A stretch of 64,000 nt of DNA, taken from assembly GCA_935421135.1 (NCBI GenBank), contig OW285188.1, forward strand, positions 9,900,733 to 9,964,732, written 5' to 3'. This DNA comes from Bugulina stolonifera (Eukaryota; Bryozoa; Gymnolaemata; Cheilostomatida; Bugulidae). A program made the translations under genes and the position numbers. Shown here in pieces: positions 1 to 9,284 of this stretch. Within the stretch, counting starts at the first letter, position 1. Each line of letters opens with the position of its first letter. Under the pieces are notes generated by a model. That model saw nothing but the letters and a program-made list of their open reading frames with translations. It searched no databases and was not told the origin of the DNA.

Positions 1-1174
1 TTCACCTACCGGCAGTCTAGCACCTATTGCCTCTTGTGATGATGATGGAGACTTGCATTCTATTGGAGTAAGTTTAGTAGACCATTGTTCATTGGCTGCA
101 TGAGGAGAAGGAATAAGAGTGCCTAGTCTATACCACACCACCGCTTTGCATGGGGACGCTGCCCCTCCAACTACCAGTTGCTATGTGACTATCTATCGCC
201 TAAATTCTCTCTCTCGTCTACTGCATGAAACCATCTCTTTCTATCCATACATCTTGTTTGTGTTTAGACTAGATATAATATGTCATGTCTACAAAATCTC
301 AATTGTTGACTTATTAGTTGCTTTACAGTTTGAAAATGCTGTTGATTTTGCTCGTTTATATCAGATTTAGGAGTACCTTATTGTTGCTCCATGCAGCTTC
401 TACTGATGAAGGTTGGCATAGCAGAGCATGCAGCCCTTTCCCCAGGTTTTTAGCTTACTGGAAGTTGCTGCACTTGGCATTCTATCTGTTGCTTCACTGT
501 TACTGATTATACTTTTGGGAAAAAGTAGTATTAAAAAGCATTTTGCTTTTCTGTGTGTCCTGGTTTGGAGTGGTGAAGCTGAGCCGTTGCACAGTGGGCA
601 TACTGCCTATACCATTGCCATTCATCACCAACTCTGTAAACCAGCTCCCAATATATTTAGTCCCCAACCGTGGGTCTCACGGTGGTATCTCTATGCATGC
701 TGCAATTGCATTTGCCCAAGTCTTAAGTCATGCATGAATCGTCAACCAAACCCACGCTCTTTCTGTCATCATAATTGTCTATTGACGTACAGAGTAGTTC
801 ATGTAATAACAGTAGTTTGTACTCGTACTTATCACATTATATTCTGATGAAATTATATCCATCAACTATCAATGCAATTAGCATTGTTACATGACTTTGC
901 TCCATGCTTCTTGAAAAATTGTTGAATTTTGAAGATTTGCATGTACACCTGTTTTCAAGGGGCAAGTGTTTTTGTTCTGTTCCAATTTTATTTTATTATA
1001 TTTTATAATGTTTTACTTTAGGAATCATCAGCTGAGGGTTCCAAATCTAAGCGCTCTTCGACTAACAGACAAGATTCTAAAACTAACGGTGACATTAGCT
1101 TATCAAACCGATCATTACCGACACCTGCACCTCGCAAGTATGAAAAAAGAGTCTGTGTCACAACCGAATTGTGA
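1..1174 (+). CDS. 3' part of an unrecognised spliced gene (two exons visible)
   Basis: Partial gene entering from the left edge. Exon A runs from the edge to 67 and ends at a strong donor, GGA|GTAAGT. Read from base 2 it is open for 22 codons (SPTGSLAPIASCDDDGDLHS then IG) and ends in phase 0. Exon B starts at 1022 after the acceptor TTTTACTTTAG and continues in the same phase for 50 codons to TGA at 1172-1174. Its residues are Ser/Arg/Lys-rich (SKSKRSSTNRQDSKTNG, then PTPAPRKYEKR), so this looks like a disordered C-terminal tail. The 954-bp intron is AT-rich with no obvious extra exon. A second reading is that exon B splices onward at GCAA|GTATGA (about 1138) instead of stopping at 1174. No family was recognised. 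The gene converges with the gene at 1910-5000. The exon pair is inferred from splice sites and matching phase only. Confidence 0.45.
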
Positions 1175-1909
1175 TGCATTATAGTAAAGACATCACAAAG
1201 TATATAGTAATGTAATAATCTAGTGCTTTCTAGTTTTGCAAAGAAATGACTAATACAAATTAATATGGAATACCACCACCATGAACAAGAAGTATTGCTA
1301 TGACATTATTGGCACCAGTAACCTTGTTTATCAACAGGCTTGAGCTGTGTAAATTTAACATAATGTTATACTAGTTGGCACTCTCATGACATAATGTTTA
1401 GGGGACGGGATTTTGCCTCCCTTAACACTGCTCACAATTTCGTCTTTGTTACTGTCTTGTCAAATATATTTCGTACTGCAGCTTTGATCACTCACTCTCA
1501 TGTAGAGCATTTTATTTATCAAGTAGTACTATAATTTTTTATTAATCATGATATTCCAAACCTTCATATCAAAGACGGCTACTTATTTCTAATAATTATG
1601 TTATGAAAACTATTGCAAAGTAAATATAATGAAATGTCTTTGCTTTGTATCTGGTATGCTTATAGCATTATTGGCAACTTATAGGAATATCAGTCTAGAC
1701 TTTCTACTTTTTATATATTAATATAATTAATTATATAATATTATATACTATATAGAAGCCTAATTATATGTATTTCAAATGTTATATTTTCTAGAGCATT
1801 CTTTTCCAATTAAATTTACATCATAATGAATGGTAATATCTCAAGAAGCAATAAATTGTCCTACTTATTAAAATATACTTTGTTCTTATTTCTACCAAAC
1901 TTCAGTGTA
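1175..1909. other. AT-rich intergenic gap between convergent genes
   Basis: This holds the 3' flanks of both neighbouring genes. It includes a nearly pure A/T stretch around 1710-1755. Candidate poly(A) signals for the - strand gene (AATAAA read on -) lie at 1538-1543 and 1511-1516, about 370-400 bp beyond its stop. No AATAAA lies close behind the + strand stop; ATTAAA occurs at 1809-1814. No coding or RNA gene was seen. Confidence 0.5.
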
Positions 1910-4900
1910 TCAGGCCAAGGACTCTTCTGATGACCCACCTTCCTGCGAAGTTTGGATTGATTCCTTTTCAAGTTGAGCCTGAACATCTTTAAGGCTATCC
2001 CTAACCAAACTTTCGGCTTGCTCTTCTAGGTCTTCATCAGACGCTTTCCTAGCTGAGAGTTCAGATTCATTATCTGAAGAATCTTTTCTAACGGAGTTAT
2101 TGGCTTCAGATGCATTGTCAGCCTCGGATGCATTGTCAGGGGTAGCTTCAGATGCATTGTCTGGAGCTGTTTCAGATGTATTGTCAGGAGCTGTTTCAGA
2201 TGCATTGTCTGGGTTGTTAGAATCTCCTGCATCTTCAGATTGTTCTTCCACTGGTTCGGCAAGCTTGCAGTGAGAAGAGGAAACTCTATCAACTCCTCTC
2301 ATGCTTGATGTATTTGCAACATCACTGGCCAGTTTGGATATCCTCTCATCTACTGATTTGAGTGTGCTTGTTCTTGATTGCCCTATAATAATATGTTATG
2401 TAGGCGATTATGTTATATTAAATTTAGATTAGTTTTAATTAATATTCTAATCGCAAATAATTGTTCGTGGAGTGTGTATGCAGTAGTCGCATTGTAACAC
2501 AAGACTGAAAAAACATGGATGCATGATATCACAATCATTATATTGTTACAAATAAAAATAAACGACAAGAGGTTTTTTGCGGATTTTTCTGAAGCTGCAA
2601 GGTTTGGTGACAATATTGTGGAAGTGTAACATGTTGATCACAAGTGATTTTGTTCCCATCATATAGTCAATTGTGCTAAAAGCTGCAGTAGTGTGGCCCA
2701 ATATCAGATATTCAATGAAACAAGAGGTTCATGTTTTCAGTAAATTTATGCACACCTGTGAGACCAGCTTTTGTGCTGCTAGCCTTAGCAGAGTGAGCGC
2801 TTCGAGAAGAAGCATGTAAAGACGGGGCGTTTGCTGATGAGGCTGTTCTGGAAAGCGATGACTTGTCAGAAAGCATTATCTTGCTCACTTCCTGTGCTAG
2901 TAGCGATATTTCTTTTGGGATATGCTGCTCAGGAGCAACACTTTCTGGTGCAGTATGAACAGATGATACACTCTCTACAAGAAAAATAGTAAATTTACTA
3001 TTATCATTGATAACATTCACACATTTCTGTATCAGGTATATTATTTATACACGCACGTCTGGTTTTCATCAAAACATGTTCTATTCCTTGTAAAATAAAG
3101 AGTTATTTTCATACGTTGCGGTTTATCAACGTCAAGTGTAGCGGAAGAAGGGTCAACATTCCCACATATATCGTCTTGTTCATCTTCTCTTCTATGTTGT
3201 GCTTGCTCGTAAGGACTATTGCTTGATTGTTCATTTCTCACTGTATTAAGGGGCAGCGCTTTGGCCTCAGTGAATGGCATCTCTGTCGTAGACGATGGCG
3301 GCTCAGGATTCTGCCCAAGCTCATATTTTAGACGATAATACTCTTGCCTTTGTTCATTACTCATCACCGCCCATGGCATTTTGGACATGTAGTTCAACTG
3401 AGCTTGTTTAAACTCTTCTTCAGGTGATAATTTTGGTATTGTATGATGTATTGCACAGGCTATCTTTGACTTTTCCGAGGCTTGGTCTTCATTTGACACA
3501 GGCCCTAAAAAGGAAAATGTTTCAATTAATACTCCCGAGGTAGTTATGTATAAAGTTGTCATAACCAATAGAAAGAGCTTTGCAATTAACACTCCCACAA
3601 AGAAGCAGCGAGGTGCTGTGGGATACCGCTGAAGCAACTGAAATGACAATGCGATACAGTTAAGCAATTCATGAGAACTAAAGCACATTGTTTTCAAAAC
3701 TCATAATACAATAATATATTATCCTCTGATGTAAATCTTTAAAATACGTGGATGAGAAGATTATCTATCTCCAGACTGACCTCGAGCCACAGGCAGAGGT
3801 GGCAATGGTAGATTTAGAGGTTGTTTCTGTAATGAAGGAGCTGGTGAAAAACACACAGATTGCCTGAATACCGATGGTGAAGGAGAGATTGTAGACTTGG
3901 GTGGTGAATATCTTGGTTGTGGCGGAGCACAAACTGAAGAAGCGTTTGAAGGGATCTTTGCGTGAATTTCAGATGGAAATTGTGAAGACATTCTACTAGC
4001 ATGTATATTGGAAGTTGTAGGAGCATTGTATTCTTGATTATATGTTGGAGGAATATAGTAATCTTGATTAACATAGTTGTTCTTTTTTCTCTTCTTTACT
4101 CGAACCTTCACTCTTCGTTTAACTTTGGCTGGCTTTCTCTCGTATGTATCTGGTGCTGGTTCAGGTTCGCTTTCACTCAGAAATACAGCTGTAGGAATAC
4201 CAAAATTGCTGTTGTTTACAGGCGAATTTTTTAACATAAATCTACACAACTGGAGAAAAATTTCAATATTATCATAATAGTGGAGTTCAAACCACATTTT
4301 AGTTAAAATGATGAAATTACAAACCTGATCAGATAAAATACCAAAAGGAACAACATTCCACACCTTTTGAAAACTTCATGGTTATAAGTTTTATCTTTCA
4401 TTATTTCACAAATACCGATCTACGTACCTGCCTACCTAACTGGACCTACCCACCCATTCACCTGCTTTTACTATAGGAGTAAATACAAAACAGTATGCAC
4501 CAACCTCCATCATCATAGGTTGGTGGTTGAACACATGATGGTACAGATGGTTGCACACATGATGGTACAGATGGTTGCACACACGATGGTACAGATGGTT
4601 GCACACATGATGGTACAGATGGTTGCACACAACTTTGAATAGATGGTTGCTGGGCTGAAGGCATGGAAGATTCTAGTCCATAGTCTAGTAGTGTGCTATA
4701 GTTATCATCATCAGTGGGAGGCATTATTGGTTCCGGCGTATTTACCCTGTTTGCGTTACAGAGTGAGCCATGCAAAGAGGATTCGGGAGTGACGTAGTCA
4801 AAGGTACATTGAGGTAGCCATACAGATGCTATTGATGGGGTAACACTCATTGGAGGTTGTTGTTCACATTCATTAGTAGATACAGGCATAGGAGGTCTTC

Positions 4901-5000
4901 GTTTTTTTACTCGAACCCGACGCTTGACTCTGATGTAAGGCTTTCCTTGCTCATCATAATTCACTTCTGTGAACTGCACACCCGGATTTCTTTCCGCCAT
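1910..5000 (-). CDS. five-exon gene, 661-aa low-complexity protein with basic modules and acidic tail
   Basis: Exons on the - strand: 5000-4505, 4188-3781, 3504-3115, 2974-2756, 2382-1910 (TGA 1912-1910). Donors: GAG|GTTGGT, GAG|GTCAGT, AAC|GTATGA, CAG|GTGTGC. Acceptors: CCTACAG, CTTTTTAG, CTTGTAG, TTATAG. All four introns (316, 276, 140, 373 bp) are phase 1, and the joined frame is open for 661 residues. The start ATG at 5000 sits in a good context (GACATGG). Visible parts: basic block VKRRVRVKKRR (25-35) and a related one, VKRRVKVRVKKRKK (188-201); CVQPSVPS repeats (about 117-158); Pro/Ser-rich 200-300; a helix-rich, more ordered stretch 327-365 (LSPEEEF...YYRLKYELG); Ser/Ala-rich exon 4; DNASE-AP repeats (563-600); amphipathic helix 623-642; acidic tail. 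No signal peptide or membrane segment is seen. The basic blocks could be nuclear localisation signals. No family was recognised. The exon structure is inferred from sequence, but phase agreement at every junction makes it strong. Confidence 0.75.
2096..2209 (-). repeat. 24-bp coding minisatellite (8-aa DNASE-AP repeat)
   Basis: Tandem 24-bp units in the last exon encode D-N-(A/T)-S-E-(T/A)-(A/T)-P. There are four full units followed by shortened DNASEA units (residues 563-600). Single-base differences between units (GCA/ACA, TCT/TCA) show they are no longer identical. The region is strongly acidic. Confidence 0.85.
4531..4650 (-). repeat. 24-bp coding minisatellite (8-aa CVQPSVPS repeat)
   Basis: Four nearly perfect 24-bp units (starts 4531, 4555, 4579, 4603) and a degenerate fifth (4627-4650) lie in exon 1 of the 661-aa gene. 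Only the third unit has a substitution (acacac for acacat). Each unit encodes C-V-Q-P-S-V-P-S; the degenerate one encodes a QPSIQS form. The near identity points to recent expansion, so length variation between individuals is likely. Confidence 0.9.
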
Positions 5001-7188
5001 GTCTACAACTTGTAGGACACAATCATAATACTAGAAAATGTTGGCATATATGGGTTTAGTATTAGCAATAAAAACATTATGTAGTCATTAAACAAATAGG
5101 AGAGCCTCATGTTCATTTAGTTGTCTTATGAGAATGACAATGTTAGCAGTGACAGTCAATCATGTATGAAAATAACTGTGCAGGCAAATGCATAGTGCCA
5201 GCATGACGTGTACAAATTGCATGTGGTATTAGTATGAGAAATGAAAATTCGTTTCTGTTAATAACACATCCTCATCAGTTGAGTGCTATCAAGCATTGTG
5301 CATACATGTAGTTATCGTCTACAATTGGAATATATGATAGGCAGAGGGAAATTACATTCTTTATCAACAATGTAAATAGAAAGGGCACCAAGATGAAAAA
5401 GGGTAAACTTTCCTTCAGTACGAGTATATTCTGTGAATTGGCTAATTTTCATACTATATGTATATCGCACCATAATCTTTTATTTTATCGATAGATTTCA
5501 TTATACTGGTGAATTGAACACTATACTTGTTTATGGATGCCAGTAATTAATTATATAGCGGGAAGTAACGGATCATTCACAGAACGCCGACAGAAGTCTG
5601 TTTGATAAAATATCAATACACAAATAAATTGCTTGGAGATATCAATTATATATCAATATGTGGAAACACATTAGAGAGTTTGTGACCAAGCATTCTGGCA
5701 GCAAGCATCAAACGCTACAGTCTTGATAAACATAATGGGTGCGCATACCACGGAGTGTTGTATACCAGAAATCAAATCACATTTCGGCTATTATTTACCG
5801 CAGTAGCCTGCGAAACTTATATTGGGAAAGGACAATTGCTAGAGGACTCTCCCGTCAGAATTTAAAAGTAAGAAATCACAATGATTGTAATGGAGAAATT
5901 AATGCACCACATCGCCAAAACTGCTATTTTTTACGAGTTGTAACTCCTCGAATCTACCAATAATGAAGTAATACCTTGTATTGTAGGTTTTCAAATTACC
6001 AGCATCTGAAGAGATCTACAGCTATAGAGTGTCAGGGAGCGATGTTACATGATGTTGGCCATTACATATGAAGAACTGTTGAACATGACAGATTATAGTA
6101 ACAAGTTGAGCGAGAATGCCCAGGTATGCAGCACGTATGCATTCTTGAGATGAGCGAAATTTCATCTTGATTATTCAAAAGCTTGCTGCAACAATGATGG
6201 CATGGATCAGTGATAAAATGGCGCCAACTCGATTTACTAACAATGGTACCCAATGTTGCTTGGGCTTTGGTTTGCTCATCGTTGAGCGTCGATTTCAGTA
6301 TGATCTACCTTCTGCCAGTCTATTTTTTTATGTTCAAGTTTTACCCTAGCTATGAATCAGACACTTCCCACTATTTGACTAAGCTAATGATCTAGTCACG
6401 GTGTATGCAGCAATAACATGTTACTTCATGAATGTATGTGTTGTTTGAACCAGTCCATCATTCCTACTGTTGGGGAGACTATTTTAGTGGTGAGCTGATG
6501 AACCAGCCAAATTCAGTATACAACGCCCGACCATTCTATGAGGATGGACGAGTGACAGTATATTCATATAAGACAACAGAATTTAACTGTTTTAATAATA
6601 AAATGTATCACATAAAGTAGCATTTGTTTGAATATTCCTAATTATGCATAACTTTTTATAGGACCGAGCCAAGAGCGGTACTTCACTGGAAGTAGACTGA
6701 AGTGCTTTTTCTATGGAAGCTGAAGCAATTTTCTATGTAGTGCAATTGTTCCAGAGAGCTTAAGAAATTCACTTGAATACACTTGCATACAACTTTGCGT
6801 GGCATCCTCCAGCCAGTAGTCTCTTAATCTACAATGTCAGTTCCCAAGGGAAATGAGAGGCAAAGCAGCTAGGGTAGGTCTTTACTCTGGAACTTGCAAA
6901 GCTTACAGTACTGTTGCGTCTTTGCTGCTACTCTAACTTCTAGCCATTACAATGTCAGGCCCAGAGACAACAACATGTTAGCAGATAGTGTTATATTCTT
7001 CAGAGGGTCCTTCTAGCGCAGCAATTATATACGCATATGTAAAAGGAAAGCTGTCCTAGCACAACACTCATTGAAAGCTAGCACAAAAAGCAGAGCTATA
7101 AAATAGTTACCAAACAGGACATAAAGAACAAAAAAAGGAAAAGTGTGAATTACAACTCCCAACGAATCTAAGTTCCAATTGGAATTGA
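5001..7188. other. AT-rich flank, no convincing gene
   Basis: This is the upstream region of the - strand gene starting at 5000. It should hold that gene's promoter and 5' UTR, but no TATA box or other core element could be singled out. Open frames here (for example 5739-5963 +, 6062-6253 -) are short, of random-looking composition and not supported by paired splice sites. No tRNA-like, snRNA-like or transposon-end sequence was recognised. Confidence 0.4.
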
Positions 7189-7470
7189 CAGTACAAACAT
7201 CTAGGGTGGGGCTTTACTAAAGAACGCAAGAACCCTCGGGCCCACGCGTCATATGATACAAAAGTTAAGCAACTCAAACTAGACGGCACCATAATTCAAT
7301 TAGGAGATATAATACCAGTTCAACAGGCAATTCTCAGACTCTCCAGCACACCACTACGTGTGCCCAGACAAACACGTAATTTAATGAATAAATGGGACTC
7401 ACTCGTTAGATCTGCATCAAACCATGAACCGCAGTGTAGGAAGACATTAAAGACACTGCAGACCTTGTAA
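7189..7470 (+). other. open frame without start codon next to the 5S array
   Basis: Ninety-four codons are open, from just after a TGA (7186-7188) to TAA at 7468-7470. The translation is of ordinary composition (for example QLGDIIPVQQAILRLSSTPL) but has no ATG near its left end. It could be a last exon (possible acceptor AATTGACAG at 7190) or a relic of a gene cut by the array. The opposite strand is also open over 7107-7292, so chance is a real alternative. No family was recognised. Confidence 0.2.
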
Positions 7471-7750
7471 ACCGATAGCAACATCAGTTCATTATTTGGC
7501 CGTGCGTGCTGTTAACAGTTTCACATAGGCCACATTAAGTGTTGTGTTAAACGAGGAAGCACTCTGTAGCCAAAAGTTCATAAATACCACCGCAGGAGCA
7601 GTAAAGCAAGTACAATAGTCTAGCAATTGAGGGATACCAACTCTTAAAGACAAATGTTACGAGTGGGTAAAATATTGAATTGTGATATAAAATGGCTTTT
7701 CAGCTGTCCATGACAGGTGGGAAAAAAAAGTTGACTACTACTGCAGCAAA

Positions 7751-7869
7751 AGCCTACAGCACCTGGTATTCCCAGGCGGTCACCCATCCAGGTACTAACC
7801 AGGCTCAACGTTGCTTAGCTTCAGTGATCGGACGAGAACTGGCGTTTTCAACGTGATATGGCCGTAGAC
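7751..7869 (-). rRNA. 5S rRNA, minus type (first copy)
   Basis: 5S ribosomal RNA, part of the large subunit, made by RNA polymerase III through TFIIIA/TFIIIC on an internal promoter. The 119-nt transcript begins GTCTACGGCCATAT and ends CTGTAGGCT, the usual metazoan length. Helix I pairs 1-9 with 110-118 and helix II pairs 16-21 (ACGTTG) with 57-62 (CAACGT). Box A (GAAGCTAAGC) and box C (GGTTAGTAC..GGATGGG) are intact, and TTTT follows the 3' end. This copy has T79>C in box C (GTACCTGG). It heads an 876-bp unit with no + strand gene; only a 12-nt 5' remnant (8003-8014) remains before TTTGCTAC. The flank to its left is the most diverged spacer of the array. Confidence 0.96.
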
Positions 7870-8597
7870 AACAACACATGAAACAAGACTCAAGTAGTTG
7901 GTACCACAATCTATCTGACCAATCAGGGTGGAATAGCTCTCCTGCTCCATAGATGGCGTTGATAATGCACGGATTGAAGAATGCCAACCGCGTATAGCCA
8001 GTGTCTACGGCCATATTTGCTACAAAAAGTATATACATTTTAATTAATTACCTGAATGTACATTTAACTCCGTGTGGGTTACTCGCATTCAAATATCTTC
8101 CGCGGGTCGTATACATGCATGCCAGGGTCATTATAATTAAGTCCAGTGTGAGTACCTGCCACTAAAACAGATCAGGATGACAGCAGTGAAGAGCTGGAAA
8201 GCGCATAGTGCGACGCAATCGCAGACACTGTTAGACAGGCCTGGCAAGGTAAAGAGAAATGAGGAGTGCGCGCCATCTAACAGTCGTCATCGCATCATTA
8301 CATCTGAAATAATTCAGATCAGATGAAACTCAATATCAACGAATGAATCGAGAATAACATCGGTTCATCAGTTGACCGTGCGTGCTGTTAACAGTGTCAC
8401 ATAGGCTGCATCATGTGTTGTGCGAAACGAGGAGTCACTCTGTAGCCAAAAGTTCATAAATACCACCGCAGGAGCAGTAAAGCAAGTACAATAGTCTAGC
8501 AATTGAGGGATACCAACTCTTAAAGACAAATGTTACCAGTGGGTAAAATATTGAATTGTGATATAAAACGGCTTTTCAGCTGTCCATGACAGGTGGG

Positions 8598-8626
8598 AAA
8601 AAAAAGTTCACTACTACTGCAGCAAA
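8598..8626 (-). terminator. Pol III terminator of the minus-type 5S gene (representative)
   Basis: Read on the - strand, the RNA end GTAGGCT runs into TTT (completing T4), then GCTGCAGTAGTAG and, about 22 bp later, T8 (A8 at 8598-8605 on +). The T4 is the expected terminator; the T8 is a natural fail-safe. Repeated in every unit, with T7 in the units at 11545 and 14490. Confidence 0.8.
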
Positions 8627-8745
8627 AGCCTACAGCACCTGGTATTCCCAGGCGGTCACCCATCCAAGTACTAACCAGGCTCAACGTTGCTTAGCTTCAG
8701 TGATCGGACGAGAACTGGCGTTTTCAACGTGATATGGCCGTAGAC
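8627..8745 (-). rRNA. 5S rRNA, minus type, consensus copy
   Basis: Reference for the - type: no differences from the majority sequence. Forty-two of the 55 complete - copies appear to match it exactly by eye. Confidence 0.97.
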
Positions 8746-8878
8746 AACAACACATGAAACAAAACTCAAGTAGTTGGTACCACAATCTATCTGACCAATC
8801 AGAGTGGAATAGCTCTCCTGCTCCATAGATAGCGTTGATAATGCACGGATTAAAGAATGCCAACCGCGTATAGCCAGT
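8746..8878. promoter_or_regulatory. 133-bp divergent spacer between the two 5S genes (representative)
   Basis: Head-to-head gap repeated in all full units. It lies immediately upstream of both genes, so any external Pol III promoter element for either must be here. It contains an inverted CCAAT box (GACCAATCAG, 8793-8802) near the middle, a palindromic GGTACC (8776-8781) and GCGTATAG about 15 bp before the + gene. No TATA box at -25 is evident for either gene. Two linked haplotypes exist: GATAGCG...CGCGTATAG and GATGGCG...CGCTTATAG. Confidence 0.45.
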
Positions 8879-8998
8879 GTCTACGGCCATATCACATTGG
8901 AAACGCCAGTTCCCGCCCGATCACTGAAGCTAAGCGATGTTGAGCCTGCGTAAGTACCAGGACGGGTGACCGCCTGGGAACGCCAGGTACCGTAGACC
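8879..8998 (+). rRNA. 5S rRNA, plus type (divergent class), T73 allele
   Basis: Second 5S class, 120 nt, GTCTACGGCCATAT to CCGTAGACC, followed by TTTT. It differs from the - type by about 15 substitutions (13 transitions) and one inserted C at 71. The fold is kept. Helix I gains two Watson-Crick pairs (U2-A118, G7-C113), though C9-A111 is lost. In helix II, G18>A is matched by C60>T, a full compensatory change, and A58>G leaves a U-G pair. Box A keeps GAAGCTAAGC. Box C reads GTAAGTACCAGGACGGGTGACC, which may alter TFIIIA affinity. Loop C changes at 35 and 38 are in single-stranded positions. The pattern fits a functional variant 5S, for example a tissue- or stage-specific class, but expression is unknown. 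Confidence 0.88.
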
Positions 8999-9002
8999 TT
9001 TT
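8999..9002 (+). terminator. Pol III terminator of the plus-type 5S gene (representative)
   Basis: TTTT directly after GTAGACC, then GCTACAAAAAG. The downstream GCT(A/G)CA is shared with the - gene's 3' flank. No long T-run follows, unlike the - gene. Confidence 0.75.
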
Positions 9003-9091
9003 GCTACAAAAAGTATATACATTTTAATTAATTACCTGAATGTACATTTAACTCCGTGTGGGTTACTCGCATTCAGATATCTTCCGCGGGT

Positions 9092-9106
9092 CGTATACAT
9101 GCATGC
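9092..9106. other. 15-bp alternating purine-pyrimidine run (representative)
   Basis: CGTATACATGCATGC in the spacer alternates strictly and contains GTATAC, ATGCAT and GCATGC palindromes. It is present in every unit that keeps this part of the spacer. Two units carry GTATAGATGC (about 18926 and 21768), which breaks the run. Confidence 0.6.
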
Positions 9107-9284
9107 CAGGGTCATTATAATTAAGTCCAGTGTGAGTACCTGCCACTAAAACAGATCAGGATGACAGCAGTGGAGAGCTGGAAAGCGCATAGTGCGACGC
9201 AATCGCAGACACTGTTAGACAGGCCGGGCAAGTTAAGAGAAATGAGGAATGCGCGCCATCTAACAGTCGTCATCGCATTATTAC

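Noticed and set aside
119..847. Overlapping + strand frames of 62-139 codons
   Set aside because: They lie in the 954-bp intron between two phase-matched exons, overlap each other in different frames and show no family-like composition.
2096..2209. Repeated N-A-S/N-T-S as N-glycosylation sites
   Set aside because: The reconstructed protein has no signal peptide or membrane segment, so the sequons are probably not exposed to the secretory pathway.
3505..3697. N-terminal part of the 218-codon - strand frame, with a hydrophobic stretch that looks like a membrane segment
   Set aside because: It lies upstream of a strong acceptor (CTTTTTAG at 3505) and is intronic in the phase-consistent model; the hydrophobic run is T-rich intron sequence.
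5739..6620. Short + strand frames at 5739-5963, 6167-6395 and 6432-6620
   Set aside because: No splice partners, no repeats, random-looking residue use in AT-rich DNA.
8003..8014. 12-nt plus-gene remnants in 876-bp units as separate genes
   Set aside because: Too short to function; noted in the entries of the neighbouring genes instead.
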